Origin: Novosphingobium sp. KA1
GTDB taxonomy: Bacteria > Pseudomonadota > Alphaproteobacteria > Sphingomonadales > Sphingomonadaceae
Assembly (NCBI RefSeq): GCF_017309955.1
Contig: NZ_CP021247.1
Location: forward strand, 3,249,001 to 3,313,000
Length of the DNA: 64,000 nucleotides
Direction of reading: 5' to 3'
Of the stretch, positions 28,085 through 37,003 are shown piece after piece. The number at the start of each line of letters is the position of its first letter. The first letter of the stretch is position 1. The position numbers were made by a program, and so were the translations under genes. The notes below the pieces were generated by a model. The model saw only the letters and a list, made by a program, of their open reading frames with translations. It was not told the DNA's origin and did not search any database.

Positions 28085-29992
28085 TCAGCCCTTGTTTTCG
28101 TCGACTTCCGAGAACTCGGCATCGACAACATCGTCGTCACCGGCCGGAGCAGCGTCCGGCGAAGCGGCCGAGGCCTGCTCCTTCTCGTAGATGGCCTGGC
28201 CCATCTTCATGGCGACTTCGGTCAGGGCCTGCGCCTTGGCGGTGATGTCGGCGGGTTCACCGCCTTCGATCGCTGCCTTGGTCGCGGCGATGGCCGCCTC
28301 GACTTCCGACTTCAGGCCGGCGTCGATCTTGTCGCCATGCTCGGCGATCTGCTGCTCGGTCGCGTGGACGAGGCTGTCGGCGTTGTTCTTGGCCTCGGCG
28401 GCCTCACGACGCTTCTTGTCCTCTTCGGCAAACTTCTCGGCATCCTTGACCATCTGGTCGATGTCGGAATCCGACAGACCGCCCGAAGCCTGGATGCGGA
28501 TCTGCTGTTCCTTGCCGGTGCCCTTGTCCTTGGCCGAAACGTTGACAAGGCCGTTGGCATCGATGTCGAAGGTGACTTCGATCTGCGGCACGCCGCGGCG
28601 TGCCGGCGGGATGCCGACGAGGTCGAACTGACCCAGCAGCTTGTTGTCCTGCGCCATCTCGCGCTCGCCCTGGAACACGCGGATGGTCACCGCCTGCTGG
28701 TTATCCTCGGCGGTCGAGTAGACCTGGCTCTTCTTGGTCGGGATCGTCGTGTTGCGGTCGATCATCTTGGTCATGATGCCGCCCAGCGTCTCGATGCCCA
28801 GCGACAGCGGGGTCACGTCGAGCAGCAGCACGTCCTTGACGTCGCCCTGAAGCACACCGGCCTGGATCGCCGCGCCCATGGCGACGACTTCGTCCGGGTT
28901 CACGCCCGTGTGGGGCTCCTTGCCGAAGAAGTCCTTCACCACGTCACGCACCTTGGGCATGCGGGTCATGCCGCCCACGAGCACGACGTCGTCGATCTCC
29001 TTGGCCGAGATGCCGGCGTCGGCCAGCGCCTTGCGGCAGGGTTCGAGCGTACGCTGGATCAGGTCCGCAACCATCTTCTCGAGGTCCGAACGGGTGATCG
29101 TTTCCACGAGGTGCAGCGGGGTGGTGGCGCCGCCTTCCATGCGTGCGGTGATGAAGGGCAGGTTGACCTCGGTCGTCGCGGTGGACGACAGTTCGATCTT
29201 TGCCTTCTCGGCCGCTTCCTTCAGGCGCTGCAGAGCGAGCTTGTCGGTCCGCAGGTCCATGCCTTCCTTGGCCTTGAACTTGTCGGCCAGCCATTCGACG
29301 ACCTTGGTGTCGAAGTCTTCACCGCCGAGGAAGGTGTCGCCGTTGGTCGACTTCACTTCGAACACCCCGTCGCCGATCTCGAGGATCGAGACGTCGAAGG
29401 TACCGCCGCCAAGGTCGTAGACGGCGATGGTCTTGCCGTCCTGCTTGTCGAGACCATAGGCGAGCGCGGCCGCGGTCGGCTCGTTGATGATGCGCAGCAC
29501 TTCAAGACCGGCGATCTGGCCGGCGTCCTTGGTCGCCTGGCGCTGTGCGTCGTTGAAGTAGGCGGGCACGGTGATGACGGCCTGCGTCACGGTCTCGCCG
29601 AGGTACGATTCGGCGGTTTCCTTCATCTTCTGCAGCGTGAAGGCCGAGATCTGCGACGGGCTGTAGTCTTCGCCGCCGGCCTGGACCCAGGCGTCGCCGT
29701 TCTTGCCCTTGACGATGTGGTACGGAACCAGCTCGGTGTCCTTCTTGGTCACCGGGTCGTCGAAGCGGCGGCCGATGAGGCGCTTCACCGCGAAAATCGT
29801 GTTGTCGCCGTTGGTCACGGCCTGGCGCTTCGCAGGCTGCCCGATCAGGCGCTCACCATCCTTGGTGAAAGCGACGATCGAGGGCGTGGTGCGCGCACCT
29901 TCGGAATTCTCGATGACCTTCGGCTTGCCGCCGTCCATCACGGCGACGCAGCTGTTGGTGGTGCCGAGGTCGATACCAATTACTTTTGCCAT
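28085..29992 (-). CDS. dnaK: Chaperone DnaK (Hsp70)
   Basis: 635 residues. The nucleotide-binding domain has [14 protein letters not shown] and the later [12 protein letters not shown]; the substrate domain follows, then a lid and an acidic tail ([17 protein letters not shown]). It binds unfolded segments in an ATP cycle with DnaJ and GrpE. Start ATG at 29990-29992 ([10 protein letters not shown]) is chosen over an ATG three codons upstream, because GAGGAATGGGGAT gives correct spacing for it. An RpoH-type promoter is visible at 30098-30125. Confidence 0.97.
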   Translation of the reverse strand: MAKVIGIDLGTTNSCVAVMDGGKPKVIENSEGARTTPSIVAFTKDGERLIGQPAKRQAVTNGDNTIFAVKRLIGRRFDDPVTKKDTELVPYHIVKGKNGDAWVQAGGEDYSPSQISAFTLQKMKETAESYLGETVTQAVITVPAYFNDAQRQATKDAGQIAGLEVLRIINEPTAAALAYGLDKQDGKTIAVYDLGGGTFDVSILEIGDGVFEVKSTNGDTFLGGEDFDTKVVEWLADKFKAKEGMDLRTDKLALQRLKEAAEKAKIELSSTATTEVNLPFITARMEGGATTPLHLVETITRSDLEKMVADLIQRTLEPCRKALADAGISAKEIDDVVLVGGMTRMPKVRDVVKDFFGKEPHTGVNPDEVVAMGAAIQAGVLQGDVKDVLLLDVTPLSLGIETLGGIMTKMIDRNTTIPTKKSQVYSTAEDNQQAVTIRVFQGEREMAQDNKLLGQFDLVGIPPARRGVPQIEVTFDIDANGLVNVSAKDKGTGKEQQIRIQASGGLSDSDIDQMVKDAEKFAEEDKKRREAAEAKNNADSLVHATEQQIAEHGDKIDAGLKSEVEAAIAATKAAIEGGEPADITAKAQALTEVAMKMGQAIYEKEQASAASPDAAPAGDDDVVDAEFSEVDENKG

Positions 29993-30097
29993 TATCCCCA
30001 TTCCTCACGTCAGTGGATGACACCGCGCGGATGGCCTCCCTCGAAAGAGGCAAGGCGGCTTGCACGGCTCGATGACGTTCAAAGTCGTCGATGCGGC

Positions 30098-30125
30098 ATA
30101 TAGGTGCGGTTTATCTTGGAACAAG
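30098..30125 (-). promoter_or_regulatory. Heat-shock (RpoH-type) promoter of dnaK
   Basis: On the minus strand CTTG (30122-30125), 17 bases, then CCTATAT (30098-30104). This fits the alphaproteobacterial RpoH pattern CTTG-N17-CYTATNT. It would start transcription about 100 bases before the dnaK ATG. Confidence 0.6.
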
Positions 30126-30221
30126 AGCGTTGCGATGGCATTAGGCACGCGAAATTTTCATGGCCCGGCAAAACCATGCCGGACCAGCCAGAAGCCCGGA
30201 TTTCGAGAAGGATTCCTCCCC

Positions 30222-30860
30222 GTGGACAAATGCCGCTCGCTCAGCCTGATCGCCGCCGCCCTGATCGTTTCGCTGTCAGGCTGCAAGCAGGAGGCACCGG
30301 CGACAACGGATAGTGCCAGCACCGCCGCTTCCGAAGCTGGCGCCGGAGTTTCCGCGCGTGACGGCAAGCTGATGCTGCCTGCCGTGGCCGGACGCCCGGG
30401 TGCGGCCTACTTCACCGTGCGCAACGACAGCAGCATCGCAGCCGCGCTCACCGGCGTCGCCATTGCCGGGGCCGGCAAGGCCCAGATGCACGAGACCAGC
30501 GGCGGGTCGATGAAGGCGGTCGATTCGCTGCCGATCGCGCCCGGCGCCGAGATCGAGTTCGCCCCTGGCGGGCTTCATGTCATGGTCTTCGACCTTTCCC
30601 CCACACTGAAGGCGGGTCAGTCGACCGACCTGACGCTGACTTTCGCGAACGGCGAAACACTCAAGATGCCGGTCATGATCGACAGTATCGGCGGCAGCGG
30701 CGACGACATGGAAGGCATGGGGCCGATGACCGCGCCCAGTAGCACCGCCAGCAGCGCCGCCACTGCGGCAACCGGGCACGATCATGGCAGCCAGGGCCAC
30801 GGCGGCCACGATGCAGCAAAGAGCGATGCCATGGCCTCGATGCCCGGGATGGATCACTGA
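30222..30860 (+). CDS. PCu(A)C-type copper chaperone lipoprotein with His/Met-rich tail
   Basis: 212 residues. The lipoprotein signal ends at LSGC (C21), so it is anchored in the envelope. The PCuAC domain holds the metal pattern M-H-x10-M-x-H-x-M as QMHETSGGSM and GGLHVMVFDL. An added tail of about 60 residues is rich in His, Asp and Met (GHDHGSQGHGGHD, SMPGMDH). The family hands Cu(I) to cytochrome c oxidase. The start is GTG at 30222 with GAGAAGGA upstream; earlier in-frame ATGs lie in the dnaK promoter region. Confidence 0.85.
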   Translation: MDKCRSLSLIAAALIVSLSGCKQEAPATTDSASTAASEAGAGVSARDGKLMLPAVAGRPGAAYFTVRNDSSIAAALTGVAIAGAGKAQMHETSGGSMKAVDSLPIAPGAEIEFAPGGLHVMVFDLSPTLKAGQSTDLTLTFANGETLKMPVMIDSIGGSGDDMEGMGPMTAPSSTASSAATAATGHDHGSQGHGGHDAAKSDAMASMPGMDH

Positions 30861-30889
30861 TCACCCAAAGCCCCAGCGCCGCCTGCCCG

Positions 30890-31348
30890 GTGGGCGGCGA
30901 ACGGCCACTGACCCAGGGCGAATGCACACTCGTCGCGGACGTGTTCGGGACCGCCATCGACTGCACGCCGGTGCGCATCCGGCGGCGGCGCTGGTTTCCC
31001 TTCCAGCCCGCCAACGTCGTGATGGCGCCTTGCGGGCACTTGCACTTCCATCCGCGCTCGCCGCTCTACCACGACGACTTCGCGTCGGCCTCGCCGCTGC
31101 TGCAAGGATTGTTCATCCACGAGATGGTGCATGTCTGGCAGGCACAGAACAAGGGGCGCTGGTACCTGCCGCTGATGCGCCATCCGCTATGCCGGTACGA
31201 CTACACCCTGAGGCCGGGCTGGCCGCTCGGCCGCTACGGCATCGAGCAACAGGCGGAGATTGTCCGCCACGCCTTTCTGCTCAGGCGCGGATGGCAGGTG
31301 CCCGGCGCCGTCTCGCTGGACAGCTACCGGGCGATCCTGCCGTTCTGA
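30890..31348 (+). CDS. HExxH-containing protein of the vgr-related family
   Basis: 153 residues. It contains FIHEMVHVWQAQ, an HExxH zinc-metalloprotease motif, and RYGIEQQAEIVRHAF downstream with a Glu that could be the third ligand. No signal peptide is visible. Similar small proteins in sphingomonads are labelled vgr-related. Neither protease activity nor a type VI role can be shown from sequence. The start is GTG at 30890, 29 bp after the copper chaperone gene; no better start exists in frame. Confidence 0.65.
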   Translation: MGGERPLTQGECTLVADVFGTAIDCTPVRIRRRRWFPFQPANVVMAPCGHLHFHPRSPLYHDDFASASPLLQGLFIHEMVHVWQAQNKGRWYLPLMRHPLCRYDYTLRPGWPLGRYGIEQQAEIVRHAFLLRRGWQVPGAVSLDSYRAILPF

Positions 31349-31355
31349 GCGACCG

Positions 31356-31613
31356 TCAGCAGCGGCGATCCCAGTAGCGTCGACCGTCGCGGTCGTAACG
31401 ATAGCAGCCGTCGTTCTTCTTCTGGGTGGAGCCGACCGCGGCGCCTGCAGCGGCACCGACCGCCGCGCCCGTGCCGACATCGCCGCCGGTCACCGCGCCG
31501 ACACCGGCGCCCAGCGCGCCGCCCGCCAGCGCGCCCTCGCCCGCGTAATTGCTCGCACAGCCCGCCATGGCGAGCGCGCTTGCAGCAAGGATGGGAATCG
31601 TGAACTTGCGCAT
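31356..31613 (-). CDS. Small lipoprotein with glycine-zipper segment
   Basis: 85 residues. The lipoprotein signal MRKFTIPILAASALAMAGC ends at C19. A Gly/Ala-rich glycine-zipper membrane segment (GALAGGALGAGVGAVTGGDVG) follows, then a basic-aromatic C-terminus with two Cys (CYRYDRDGRRYWDRRC). It is an envelope protein of the SlyB/OmpA-linker-like glycine-zipper type, function unknown. GGGAGAAA precedes the ATG. It converges on the HExxH gene with only 7 bases between stops. Confidence 0.82.
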   Translation of the reverse strand: MRKFTIPILAASALAMAGCASNYAGEGALAGGALGAGVGAVTGGDVGTGAAVGAAAGAAVGSTQKKNDGCYRYDRDGRRYWDRRC

Positions 31614-31685
31614 GACATTTCTCCCGTTGTTCAGGTCACATGCCTGAGCAACGGGAGCCAATGCCATGAGGTTCCGGGTTTTCCA

Positions 31686-31718
31686 CGACACGCCCGCCTC
31701 GAAGGACGAGGCGTGTCG
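31686..31718. repeat. Hairpin downstream of grpE
   Basis: CGACACG/CGTGTCG outer stem with an inner CCTCG/CGAGG stem. No T-run on either strand. It may end or stabilise the hrcA-grpE message. Confidence 0.4.
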
Positions 31719-31727
31719 CGAACAAAA

Positions 31728-32279
31728 TCAGTCCGGCTTCTTCGCCACGGCCACCATGGCCGGACGCAGCAGGCGGTCCTTGATCATGTAGCCCGACTGC
31801 AGTTCCTGCACGACGGTGCCCGGTTCAGCATCGGCCGAGGGCACTTCGATCATCGCCTGATGCTGGTTGGGATCGAGCGGCAGGCCCATGGCGGCCACGC
31901 GGGTGATGCCGTGGTTGCCGAACACCTTCTCGATCTCGCGGCCCGTGGCCTCGATGCCGGCAACGATGCTCTTCAGCTTTTCGTCCTCGCGCAGTTCGGC
32001 GGGAATCGCCGAAAGCGCACGCGAAAGATTGTCGGCCACGGAAAGGATATCGCGGGCAAAGCCGGTCGCGGCATAGGCGCGGGTGTCGGCGATGTCCTTT
32101 TCGAGACGGCGACGCACGTTCTGCGTTTCGGCACGCGCATAAAGCGCTTCCTGCTTCACCGTTTCCAGTTCCTCGCGCAGCTTGGCGAGTTCGGGGGATT
32201 CGATCATATCCTCGGGCACACCCTTCAGTTCTTCGGCCTTTGCCGCTTCATCTGCCGACTGCGTCTTTTCTTCGGTCAT
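31728..32279 (-). CDS. grpE: Nucleotide exchange factor GrpE
   Basis: 183 residues. A long coiled coil (about 25-90, LAKLREELETVKQEALYARAETQNVRRRLEKD split by family positions) is followed by the beta domain with the signature near VFGNHGITRVAAMGLPLDPNQHQAMIEV. It releases ADP from DnaK. It follows hrcA by 16 bp, so it is in an hrcA-grpE operon and likely shares the heat-inducible promoter upstream of hrcA. The C-terminal VAVAKKPD is typical. Confidence 0.95.
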   Translation of the reverse strand: MTEEKTQSADEAAKAEELKGVPEDMIESPELAKLREELETVKQEALYARAETQNVRRRLEKDIADTRAYAATGFARDILSVADNLSRALSAIPAELREDEKLKSIVAGIEATGREIEKVFGNHGITRVAAMGLPLDPNQHQAMIEVPSADAEPGTVVQELQSGYMIKDRLLRPAMVAVAKKPD

Positions 32280-32295
32280 TATTCTTGGGTTCCAG

Positions 32296-33336
32296 CTATC
32301 CGATGAGCTTGCCCAGGCTCTGGGCAGTGAAGTCCACCATGGGGACTACGCGCGCATAATTCAACCGCGTCGGACCGATAACCCCCACCACGCCGACCAC
32401 CCGCCCGTCGCGGTCGCGATAGGGCGAGGCGATGACGGAGGAGCCGGAGAGCGCAAACAGGCGGTTCTCGGAACCGATGAAGATGCGCGTCGATTCTGCC
32501 TCGCGGGCAAGATCGAGCAGATCGGCGACCGACTGCTTGTTCTCGAGATCGTCGAGCAACGAGCGGACCCGTTCGAGATCGGCAAGCGCGCTTTCGTCGA
32601 GCAGGTTGGCCTGCCCGCGCACGATCAGTACCGGGCGCGCGGCCGCATCCTCGCTCCAGACCGCAAGCCCCCGTTCCACCAGTTCGCGGCTGGCGGCATC
32701 GAGCGCGGACTTGCCGCTGGCAATATCGCCGCGCATCGCGCGTGCGGCTTCGGCCAGCGTGCGCCCCGAAAGATGCGCGGAAATGTAGTTGGAAGCCTCT
32801 TCCAGCGCGCCGGGCGGCAGGATCGCGGGCAGTTCGACCACGCGGTTCTCAACCGCGCCGTCCTCACCCACCAGCACGGCCAGGGCCCTGCCCGGCCCCA
32901 ACGGCACGAGTTGCAGGTGCATCAGGCGAGGTTCGCGGCGCGGCACCATGACGACCCCTGCCCCCGACGTGAGGCTGGAAAGCAGCGAACTCGTCGCCTC
33001 CAGCGCCGCCTCGATCGGCCCGGGTGCGGAGATACGGCTTTCGATCGCCAGCCGCTCTTCCACGGTCGGTTCGGCAACCTGCATGATGCCGTCTACGAAA
33101 AGGCGCAGGCCGGCCTCGGTCGGCAGCCGCCCGGCACTGGTGTGCGGCGCTGCCAGCAGCCCCAGCGATTCGAGATCGGCAAGGACCGACCGGATCGAGG
33201 CCGAGGACAGGTTCATGCCGCCGGCCAGCGCCTTCGAGCCGACCGGAGTGCCGGTGGCGAGATATCCCTCCACCACCAGACGGAAGATGTCCCGCGCACG
33301 GGTGGTCAGTTCGGAGATCGGCGGGCCTGGCATCAC
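32296..33336 (-). CDS. hrcA: Heat-shock repressor HrcA
   Basis: 346 residues. An N-terminal winged helix (LTTRARDIFRLVVEGYLATGTPVGSKALA) is followed by the HrcA sensor domain with the later TRLNYARVVPMVDFTAQSLGKL. In alphaproteobacteria it represses groESL through CIRCE elements; none is visible in this window. Start: GTG at 33336 or the ATG directly after it at 33333. No clear ribosome site precedes either, and a promoter lies only 7 bases upstream, so the message may be leaderless. Confidence 0.94.
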   Translation of the reverse strand: MMPGPPISELTTRARDIFRLVVEGYLATGTPVGSKALAGGMNLSSASIRSVLADLESLGLLAAPHTSAGRLPTEAGLRLFVDGIMQVAEPTVEERLAIESRISAPGPIEAALEATSSLLSSLTSGAGVVMVPRREPRLMHLQLVPLGPGRALAVLVGEDGAVENRVVELPAILPPGALEEASNYISAHLSGRTLAEAARAMRGDIASGKSALDAASRELVERGLAVWSEDAAARPVLIVRGQANLLDESALADLERVRSLLDDLENKQSVADLLDLAREAESTRIFIGSENRLFALSGSSVIASPYRDRDGRVVGVVGVIGPTRLNYARVVPMVDFTAQSLGKLIG

Positions 33337-33343
33337 ACCGTCA

Positions 33344-33371
33344 ATTTAGGCGATCGCAGAGCGGCCTCAAG
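33344..33371 (-). promoter_or_regulatory. RpoH-like promoter of hrcA-grpE
   Basis: CTTG (33368-33371), 17 bases, CCTAAAT (33344-33350) on the minus strand, with the same spacing as the dnaK site and one changed base in the -10. It sits so close to the hrcA start that transcription would begin at or within a few bases of it. Confidence 0.45.
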
Positions 33372-33494
33372 CCAAATGCGAACAGGATTGTCCGATTGCC
33401 GCATTTTCATGCGCCCGAGGTGTTTCCCCTGCGTGCGAAAATGCTCTAGGGGGCGCCGGTAATCAACGACCAGACTTTGACCAGAGGAATTCCC

Positions 33495-34211
33495 ATGCGA
33501 CCTTCCGGCCGTACGCCCGACGAGATGCGCGCCATCGACATCCAGACCGGTTTCACCAAGCACGCCGAAGGTTCGGTGCTGATTTCCTTCGGCGATACGC
33601 GCGTGCTGGTTACCGCCTCGGTAGAGGAAAAGGTGCCGCCGTTCCTGCGCGGCAAGGGCGAAGGCTGGGTAACGGCCGAATACTCGATGCTGCCCCGCGC
33701 GACCCACACGCGCGGTTCGCGTGAAGCCGCAAAGGGCAAGCAGTCCGGCCGCACCCAGGAAATCCAGCGCCTGATCGGCCGCAGCTTGCGCGCCGTGGTC
33801 GACATGAAGAAGCTCGGCGAGCGCCAGATCGTGCTCGACTGCGACGTGCTCCAGGCCGACGGCGGCACCCGCACCGCCTCGATCTCGGGCGCGTGGGTTG
33901 CCCTGCGCCTTGCCGTCGACAAGCTGATGGCGGACGGCAAGATCAAGGAAGACCCGATCACCGGCCGCGTCGCCGCGATCTCCTGCGGCATCTGCGAAGG
34001 CACCCCGGTGCTCGACCTCGACTATATCGAAGACAGCTCGGCCGATGCCGACGCCAACTTCGTGCTGATCGAAGGCGGCAAGATCGCCGAGGCCCAGGCC
34101 ACTGCCGAAGGCGCGACCTATGACGAGGAAGGCCTTCTTCGCCTCCTGCGCCTCGCACGCATCGGCTGCGACCAGATCTTCGCCGCACAGGCCAAGGCCG
34201 TCGGTCGCTGA
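33495..34211 (+). CDS. rph: Ribonuclease PH
   Basis: 238 residues. It is a phosphorolytic 3' exonuclease that trims tRNA ends. The fold is complete: [20 protein letters not shown] at the start, [17 protein letters not shown], the phosphate site [16 protein letters not shown] and [15 protein letters not shown]. The start is ATG at 33495 with AGAGGAA upstream. It is divergent from hrcA across about 150 bp and first gene of rph-rdgB-hemW-xerC. Confidence 0.96.
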   Translation: MRPSGRTPDEMRAIDIQTGFTKHAEGSVLISFGDTRVLVTASVEEKVPPFLRGKGEGWVTAEYSMLPRATHTRGSREAAKGKQSGRTQEIQRLIGRSLRAVVDMKKLGERQIVLDCDVLQADGGTRTASISGAWVALRLAVDKLMADGKIKEDPITGRVAAISCGICEGTPVLDLDYIEDSSADADANFVLIEGGKIAEAQATAEGATYDEEGLLRLLRLARIGCDQIFAAQAKAVGR

Positions 34212-34223
34212 TCTCCCTCCGTT

Positions 34224-34255
34224 CCTGCTTCCCCGGCTTCGGCCAGGGAAGCAGG
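34224..34255. repeat. Hairpin between rph and rdgB
   Basis: CCTGCTTCCC (34224-34233) and GGGAAGCAGG (34246-34255) form a 10-bp stem around a 12-base loop. What follows is A-rich, not T-rich, so it is probably a processing or stability element. Confidence 0.45.
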
Positions 34256-34274
34256 GCAGACAAAAAAGCAGAGC

Positions 34275-34904
34275 ATGACCCGCAAGCTTGGTAACACCCG
34301 CCTCGTCATTGCCACGCACAATGCGGGCAAGCTGAAGGAAATTTCGGCCCTGCTGGCCCCGTTCGGCGTCGACTGCGTGTCGGCCGGCGAACTTGGCCTG
34401 CCCGAGCCCGAAGAAACCGGCACGACCTTTGTCGAGAACGCCCTGCTGAAAGCACATGCCGCTGCCAAGGCCGCCAACCTGCCGGCCCTGGCCGATGACA
34501 GCGGCCTTTCGGTAGTCGCGCTGGATGGTCGCCCCGGCGTCTACACCGCCGACTGGGCCGAACGGCAATGGTTCGAGGGGCCCAAGGGCCGCGACTGGTT
34601 CATGGCGATGGGCAAGGTCGAAGGCCTGCTGTGCGAACAGGGCGCGGACGTCGACCGGTCCTGCTGGTTTTCCTGCGTCCTCGCCATCGCCTGGCCGGAC
34701 GGCGAGGAAGCCGTCTACGAAGGCCGCGTCAACGGCGCCTTCTCGTGGCCGCCGCGCGGCGAGATGGGCTTCGGCTACGACCCTGTCTTCGTGCCCCAGG
34801 GCCGCGACGTGACTTTCGCCCAGCTAGATCCCGAGGAAAAGCACAAGATCAGCCACCGCGCCGACGCCTTCGCCAAGCTGGTGGCGGAGCAGTTCGCAGG
34901 TTAA
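34275..34904 (+). CDS. rdgB: XTP/dITP diphosphatase (house-cleaning NTPase)
   Basis: 209 residues. It hydrolyses non-canonical purine triphosphates to monophosphates and keeps them out of DNA. Motifs: VIATHNAGKLKEI at the N-terminus, LADDSGLSVVALDGRPGVY with catalytic acids, and FGYDPVFVPQG near the C-terminus. Start ATG at 34275, 63 bp after rph; hemW begins 8 bp after its stop. Confidence 0.96.
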   Translation: MTRKLGNTRLVIATHNAGKLKEISALLAPFGVDCVSAGELGLPEPEETGTTFVENALLKAHAAAKAANLPALADDSGLSVVALDGRPGVYTADWAERQWFEGPKGRDWFMAMGKVEGLLCEQGADVDRSCWFSCVLAIAWPDGEEAVYEGRVNGAFSWPPRGEMGFGYDPVFVPQGRDVTFAQLDPEEKHKISHRADAFAKLVAEQFAG

Positions 34905-34912
34905 TCCGCCCC

Positions 34913-36064
34913 ATGGCCCGCGCGCTCTACATTCACTGGCCGTTCTGCCTCGCAAAGTGCCCCTATTGCGACTTCAACAGCCATGTCCGCGAGCGGGTCG
35001 AGCATGACCGCTGGCAAGCAGGGCTGCTGGCGGACATGCGCCGCGAACACGAAGTGGCAGGCGGCGAGGCGCTGTCGTCGATCTTTTTCGGCGGCGGCAC
35101 GCCTTCGCTGATGCCCCCTGCCCTTGTCGCGCGATTGCTCGACGAAGCACAGAAACTCTGGGGTTTTGCCGAAGACATCGAGATCACGCTGGAGGGCAAT
35201 CCCTCTTCCGTGGAGGCGGCCAATTATGCCGCACTGGCCGACGCCGGCGTCAACCGCGTGTCGCTCGGCCTTCAGGCGCTCGACAACAAAACGCTGCGCT
35301 TCCTTGGCCGACTTCACGACGCTTCAGAGGGGTTGAAAGCCCTTGAAGTGGCACAGAAGCGGTTCTCACGCGTCAGTTTCGACCTGATCTACGCCCGCCC
35401 GGGCCAGAGCCTCGACGCCTGGCAGCGCGAGCTGGCCCATGCCCTGTCCTACGGCACCGGACACCTCTCGCTCTACCAGCTGACCATCGAGCCGGGCACC
35501 AGGTTCGCCACCATGGTACGCCAGCACGAGTTCGAGCCGCTGGACGAGGATGCCTGCGCCGACATGTTCGCGCTCACCCGCGAAATGACCGCCGCCGCCG
35601 GCCTCCCGGCCTACGAGATCAGCAATCACGCCCGCCCCGGCGAGGAGAGCCGCCACAATCTTACCTACTGGCGCTATCAGGACTATTGCGGCATCGGCCC
35701 CGGCGCCCACGGTCGCCGCGGCGGCGTGGCGACGACGCGCCATCGCAAGCCGGAAAACTGGCTCGACGCGATCGACCGCAACGGCCATGGCATCAACGAA
35801 ACACGCGAACTCGGCCGCCGCGAACAGGCGAGCGAGGCCATGCTGATGGGCCTGCGGCTTGGCGAAGGCGTCGACCTCGAGGCGCTGGCGGGTCGCTTCG
35901 GCCTCACCCCAGACCAGCTCTGCATCGGCGGCAAGGCGGCTTTCTATGAAACGCAAGGCCTTGTCTGGCGCCAGGGCAGCCGCCTTGGCGTGACCGATCA
36001 GGGTATGGCGCTGCTCGACGGGCTGCTGGCCGAACTGGTCCCCGCCGATCTCGTCGAGACATGA
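34913..36064 (+). CDS. hemW: HemW-type radical SAM heme chaperone
   Basis: 383 residues. The radical SAM cluster motif is C-x3-C-x2-C in CLAKCPYCDF, near residue 12. The SAM-binding IFFGGGTPSLM and the C-terminal HemN-like domain (LTYWRYQDYCGIGPGAHG) follow. HemW proteins bind and insert heme and are often misnamed coproporphyrinogen oxidase; the extra N-terminal Cys of true HemN is absent. The start is ATG at 34913. The stop overlaps the xerC start (ATGA), so the two are coupled. Confidence 0.93.
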   Translation: MARALYIHWPFCLAKCPYCDFNSHVRERVEHDRWQAGLLADMRREHEVAGGEALSSIFFGGGTPSLMPPALVARLLDEAQKLWGFAEDIEITLEGNPSSVEAANYAALADAGVNRVSLGLQALDNKTLRFLGRLHDASEGLKALEVAQKRFSRVSFDLIYARPGQSLDAWQRELAHALSYGTGHLSLYQLTIEPGTRFATMVRQHEFEPLDEDACADMFALTREMTAAAGLPAYEISNHARPGEESRHNLTYWRYQDYCGIGPGAHGRRGGVATTRHRKPENWLDAIDRNGHGINETRELGRREQASEAMLMGLRLGEGVDLEALAGRFGLTPDQLCIGGKAAFYETQGLVWRQGSRLGVTDQGMALLDGLLAELVPADLVET

Positions 36065-36957
36065 CCAAGGCGGACCTGCTCGAAGCCTGGGGCAATCACC
36101 TCACCCATGCCCGGCGGCGCAGTCCGCATACCAGCCGCGCCTATATCGCCGCCGCCGCCCGGCTGATCGACGGTCTTGGCGCAACCGACTGGAACGCGCT
36201 TGCCGCCCTCGATCCCGGATCGCTGCGCCTCCATCTTGCCGACAGGCGCGAGGACGGCATCGGCAACGTCTCCGCCGCGCGGGAGCTTTCGGCGATCAAG
36301 AGCTTCCTTGCCTTTGCCCGGCAGCAGGCAGGCGTGCCGGAACGCGCCGGTCCGCGTGTGCGCGGGCCGCGCGTCAAGAAAGGCATTCCGCGCCCCGTCA
36401 CGCCCGATGAAGCCGTGAACCTCGCCGCAATGGTGGAAGAAGACGCCCGCGAGGAATGGATTGGCGCGCGCGACCGGGCGGTGCTGCTGCTGCTCTACGG
36501 CGCGGGCATGCGTATCGCCGAAGCCCTGTCGCTGACCGGCGCGGCGCTGCCATTGGCCGAGACGATCACCGTCACCGGCAAGGGCAACAAGCAGCGGGTC
36601 GTGCCGCTGCTGCCGATCGTGCGGGAGGCGGTCGCCGATTACATTCGCAAGTGCCCCTGGCCGCTGGAGCGGGACGGCGCGCTGTTCCGCGGTGCCAAGG
36701 GCGGAGCGCTTTCGCAGGGCATGGTGCAGAAGGCCATGGCGCGGGCGCGCATCGCGCTCGGCCTGCCGTCGACGGCGACCCCGCATGCGCTCAGGCACAG
36801 TTTCGCCACCCACCTGCTCGGGGCCGGGGCGGACCTGCGCAGCTTGCAGGAACTGCTTGGCCACGCCAGCCTCGGCTCGACGCAGATCTACACCAAAGTG
36901 GACGCAGCCACGTTGCTGGACGTCTACCGCCACGCGCATCCGCGCGAGCAGGGATGA
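36061..36957 (+). CDS. xerC: Tyrosine recombinase XerC
   Basis: 298 residues. A SAM-like N-terminal core-binding domain (1-100) precedes the catalytic domain with the full set R151, K174, H242, R245, H268 and nucleophile Y277 (HALRHSFATHLL, LLGHASLGSTQIYT). It resolves chromosome dimers at dif with XerD. Its length and lack of flanking mobile DNA suggest the housekeeping enzyme, not an integrase. XerC versus XerD cannot be fully settled from this copy alone. Confidence 0.92.
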   Translation: MTKADLLEAWGNHLTHARRRSPHTSRAYIAAAARLIDGLGATDWNALAALDPGSLRLHLADRREDGIGNVSAARELSAIKSFLAFARQQAGVPERAGPRVRGPRVKKGIPRPVTPDEAVNLAAMVEEDAREEWIGARDRAVLLLLYGAGMRIAEALSLTGAALPLAETITVTGKGNKQRVVPLLPIVREAVADYIRKCPWPLERDGALFRGAKGGALSQGMVQKAMARARIALGLPSTATPHALRHSFATHLLGAGADLRSLQELLGHASLGSTQIYTKVDAATLLDVYRHAHPREQG

Positions 36958-36961
36958 TCAA

Positions 36962-36985
36962 TCGGGGAGCGCAGCCGCTCCCCGA
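36962..36985. terminator. Terminator between xerC and aqpZ
   Basis: TCGGGGAGCG and CGCTCCCCGA form a perfect 10-bp stem with a CAGC loop between two convergent genes. The downstream T-run is short (ATTT). Confidence 0.65.
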
Positions 36986-37003
36986 CGACAATTTCCACCG
37001 ATG

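Noticed and set aside
30890..31348. Type VI secretion component
   Set aside because: The vgr-related label is by family only; no VgrG domain or T6SS gene is present.
33337..33494. CIRCE element near hrcA
   Set aside because: No TTAGCACTC-N9-GAGTGCTAA or close variant was found here or before dnaK.
36061..36957. Phage or island integrase
   Set aside because: Length, ATGA coupling to hemW and lack of att repeats or cargo fit the housekeeping Xer recombinase.
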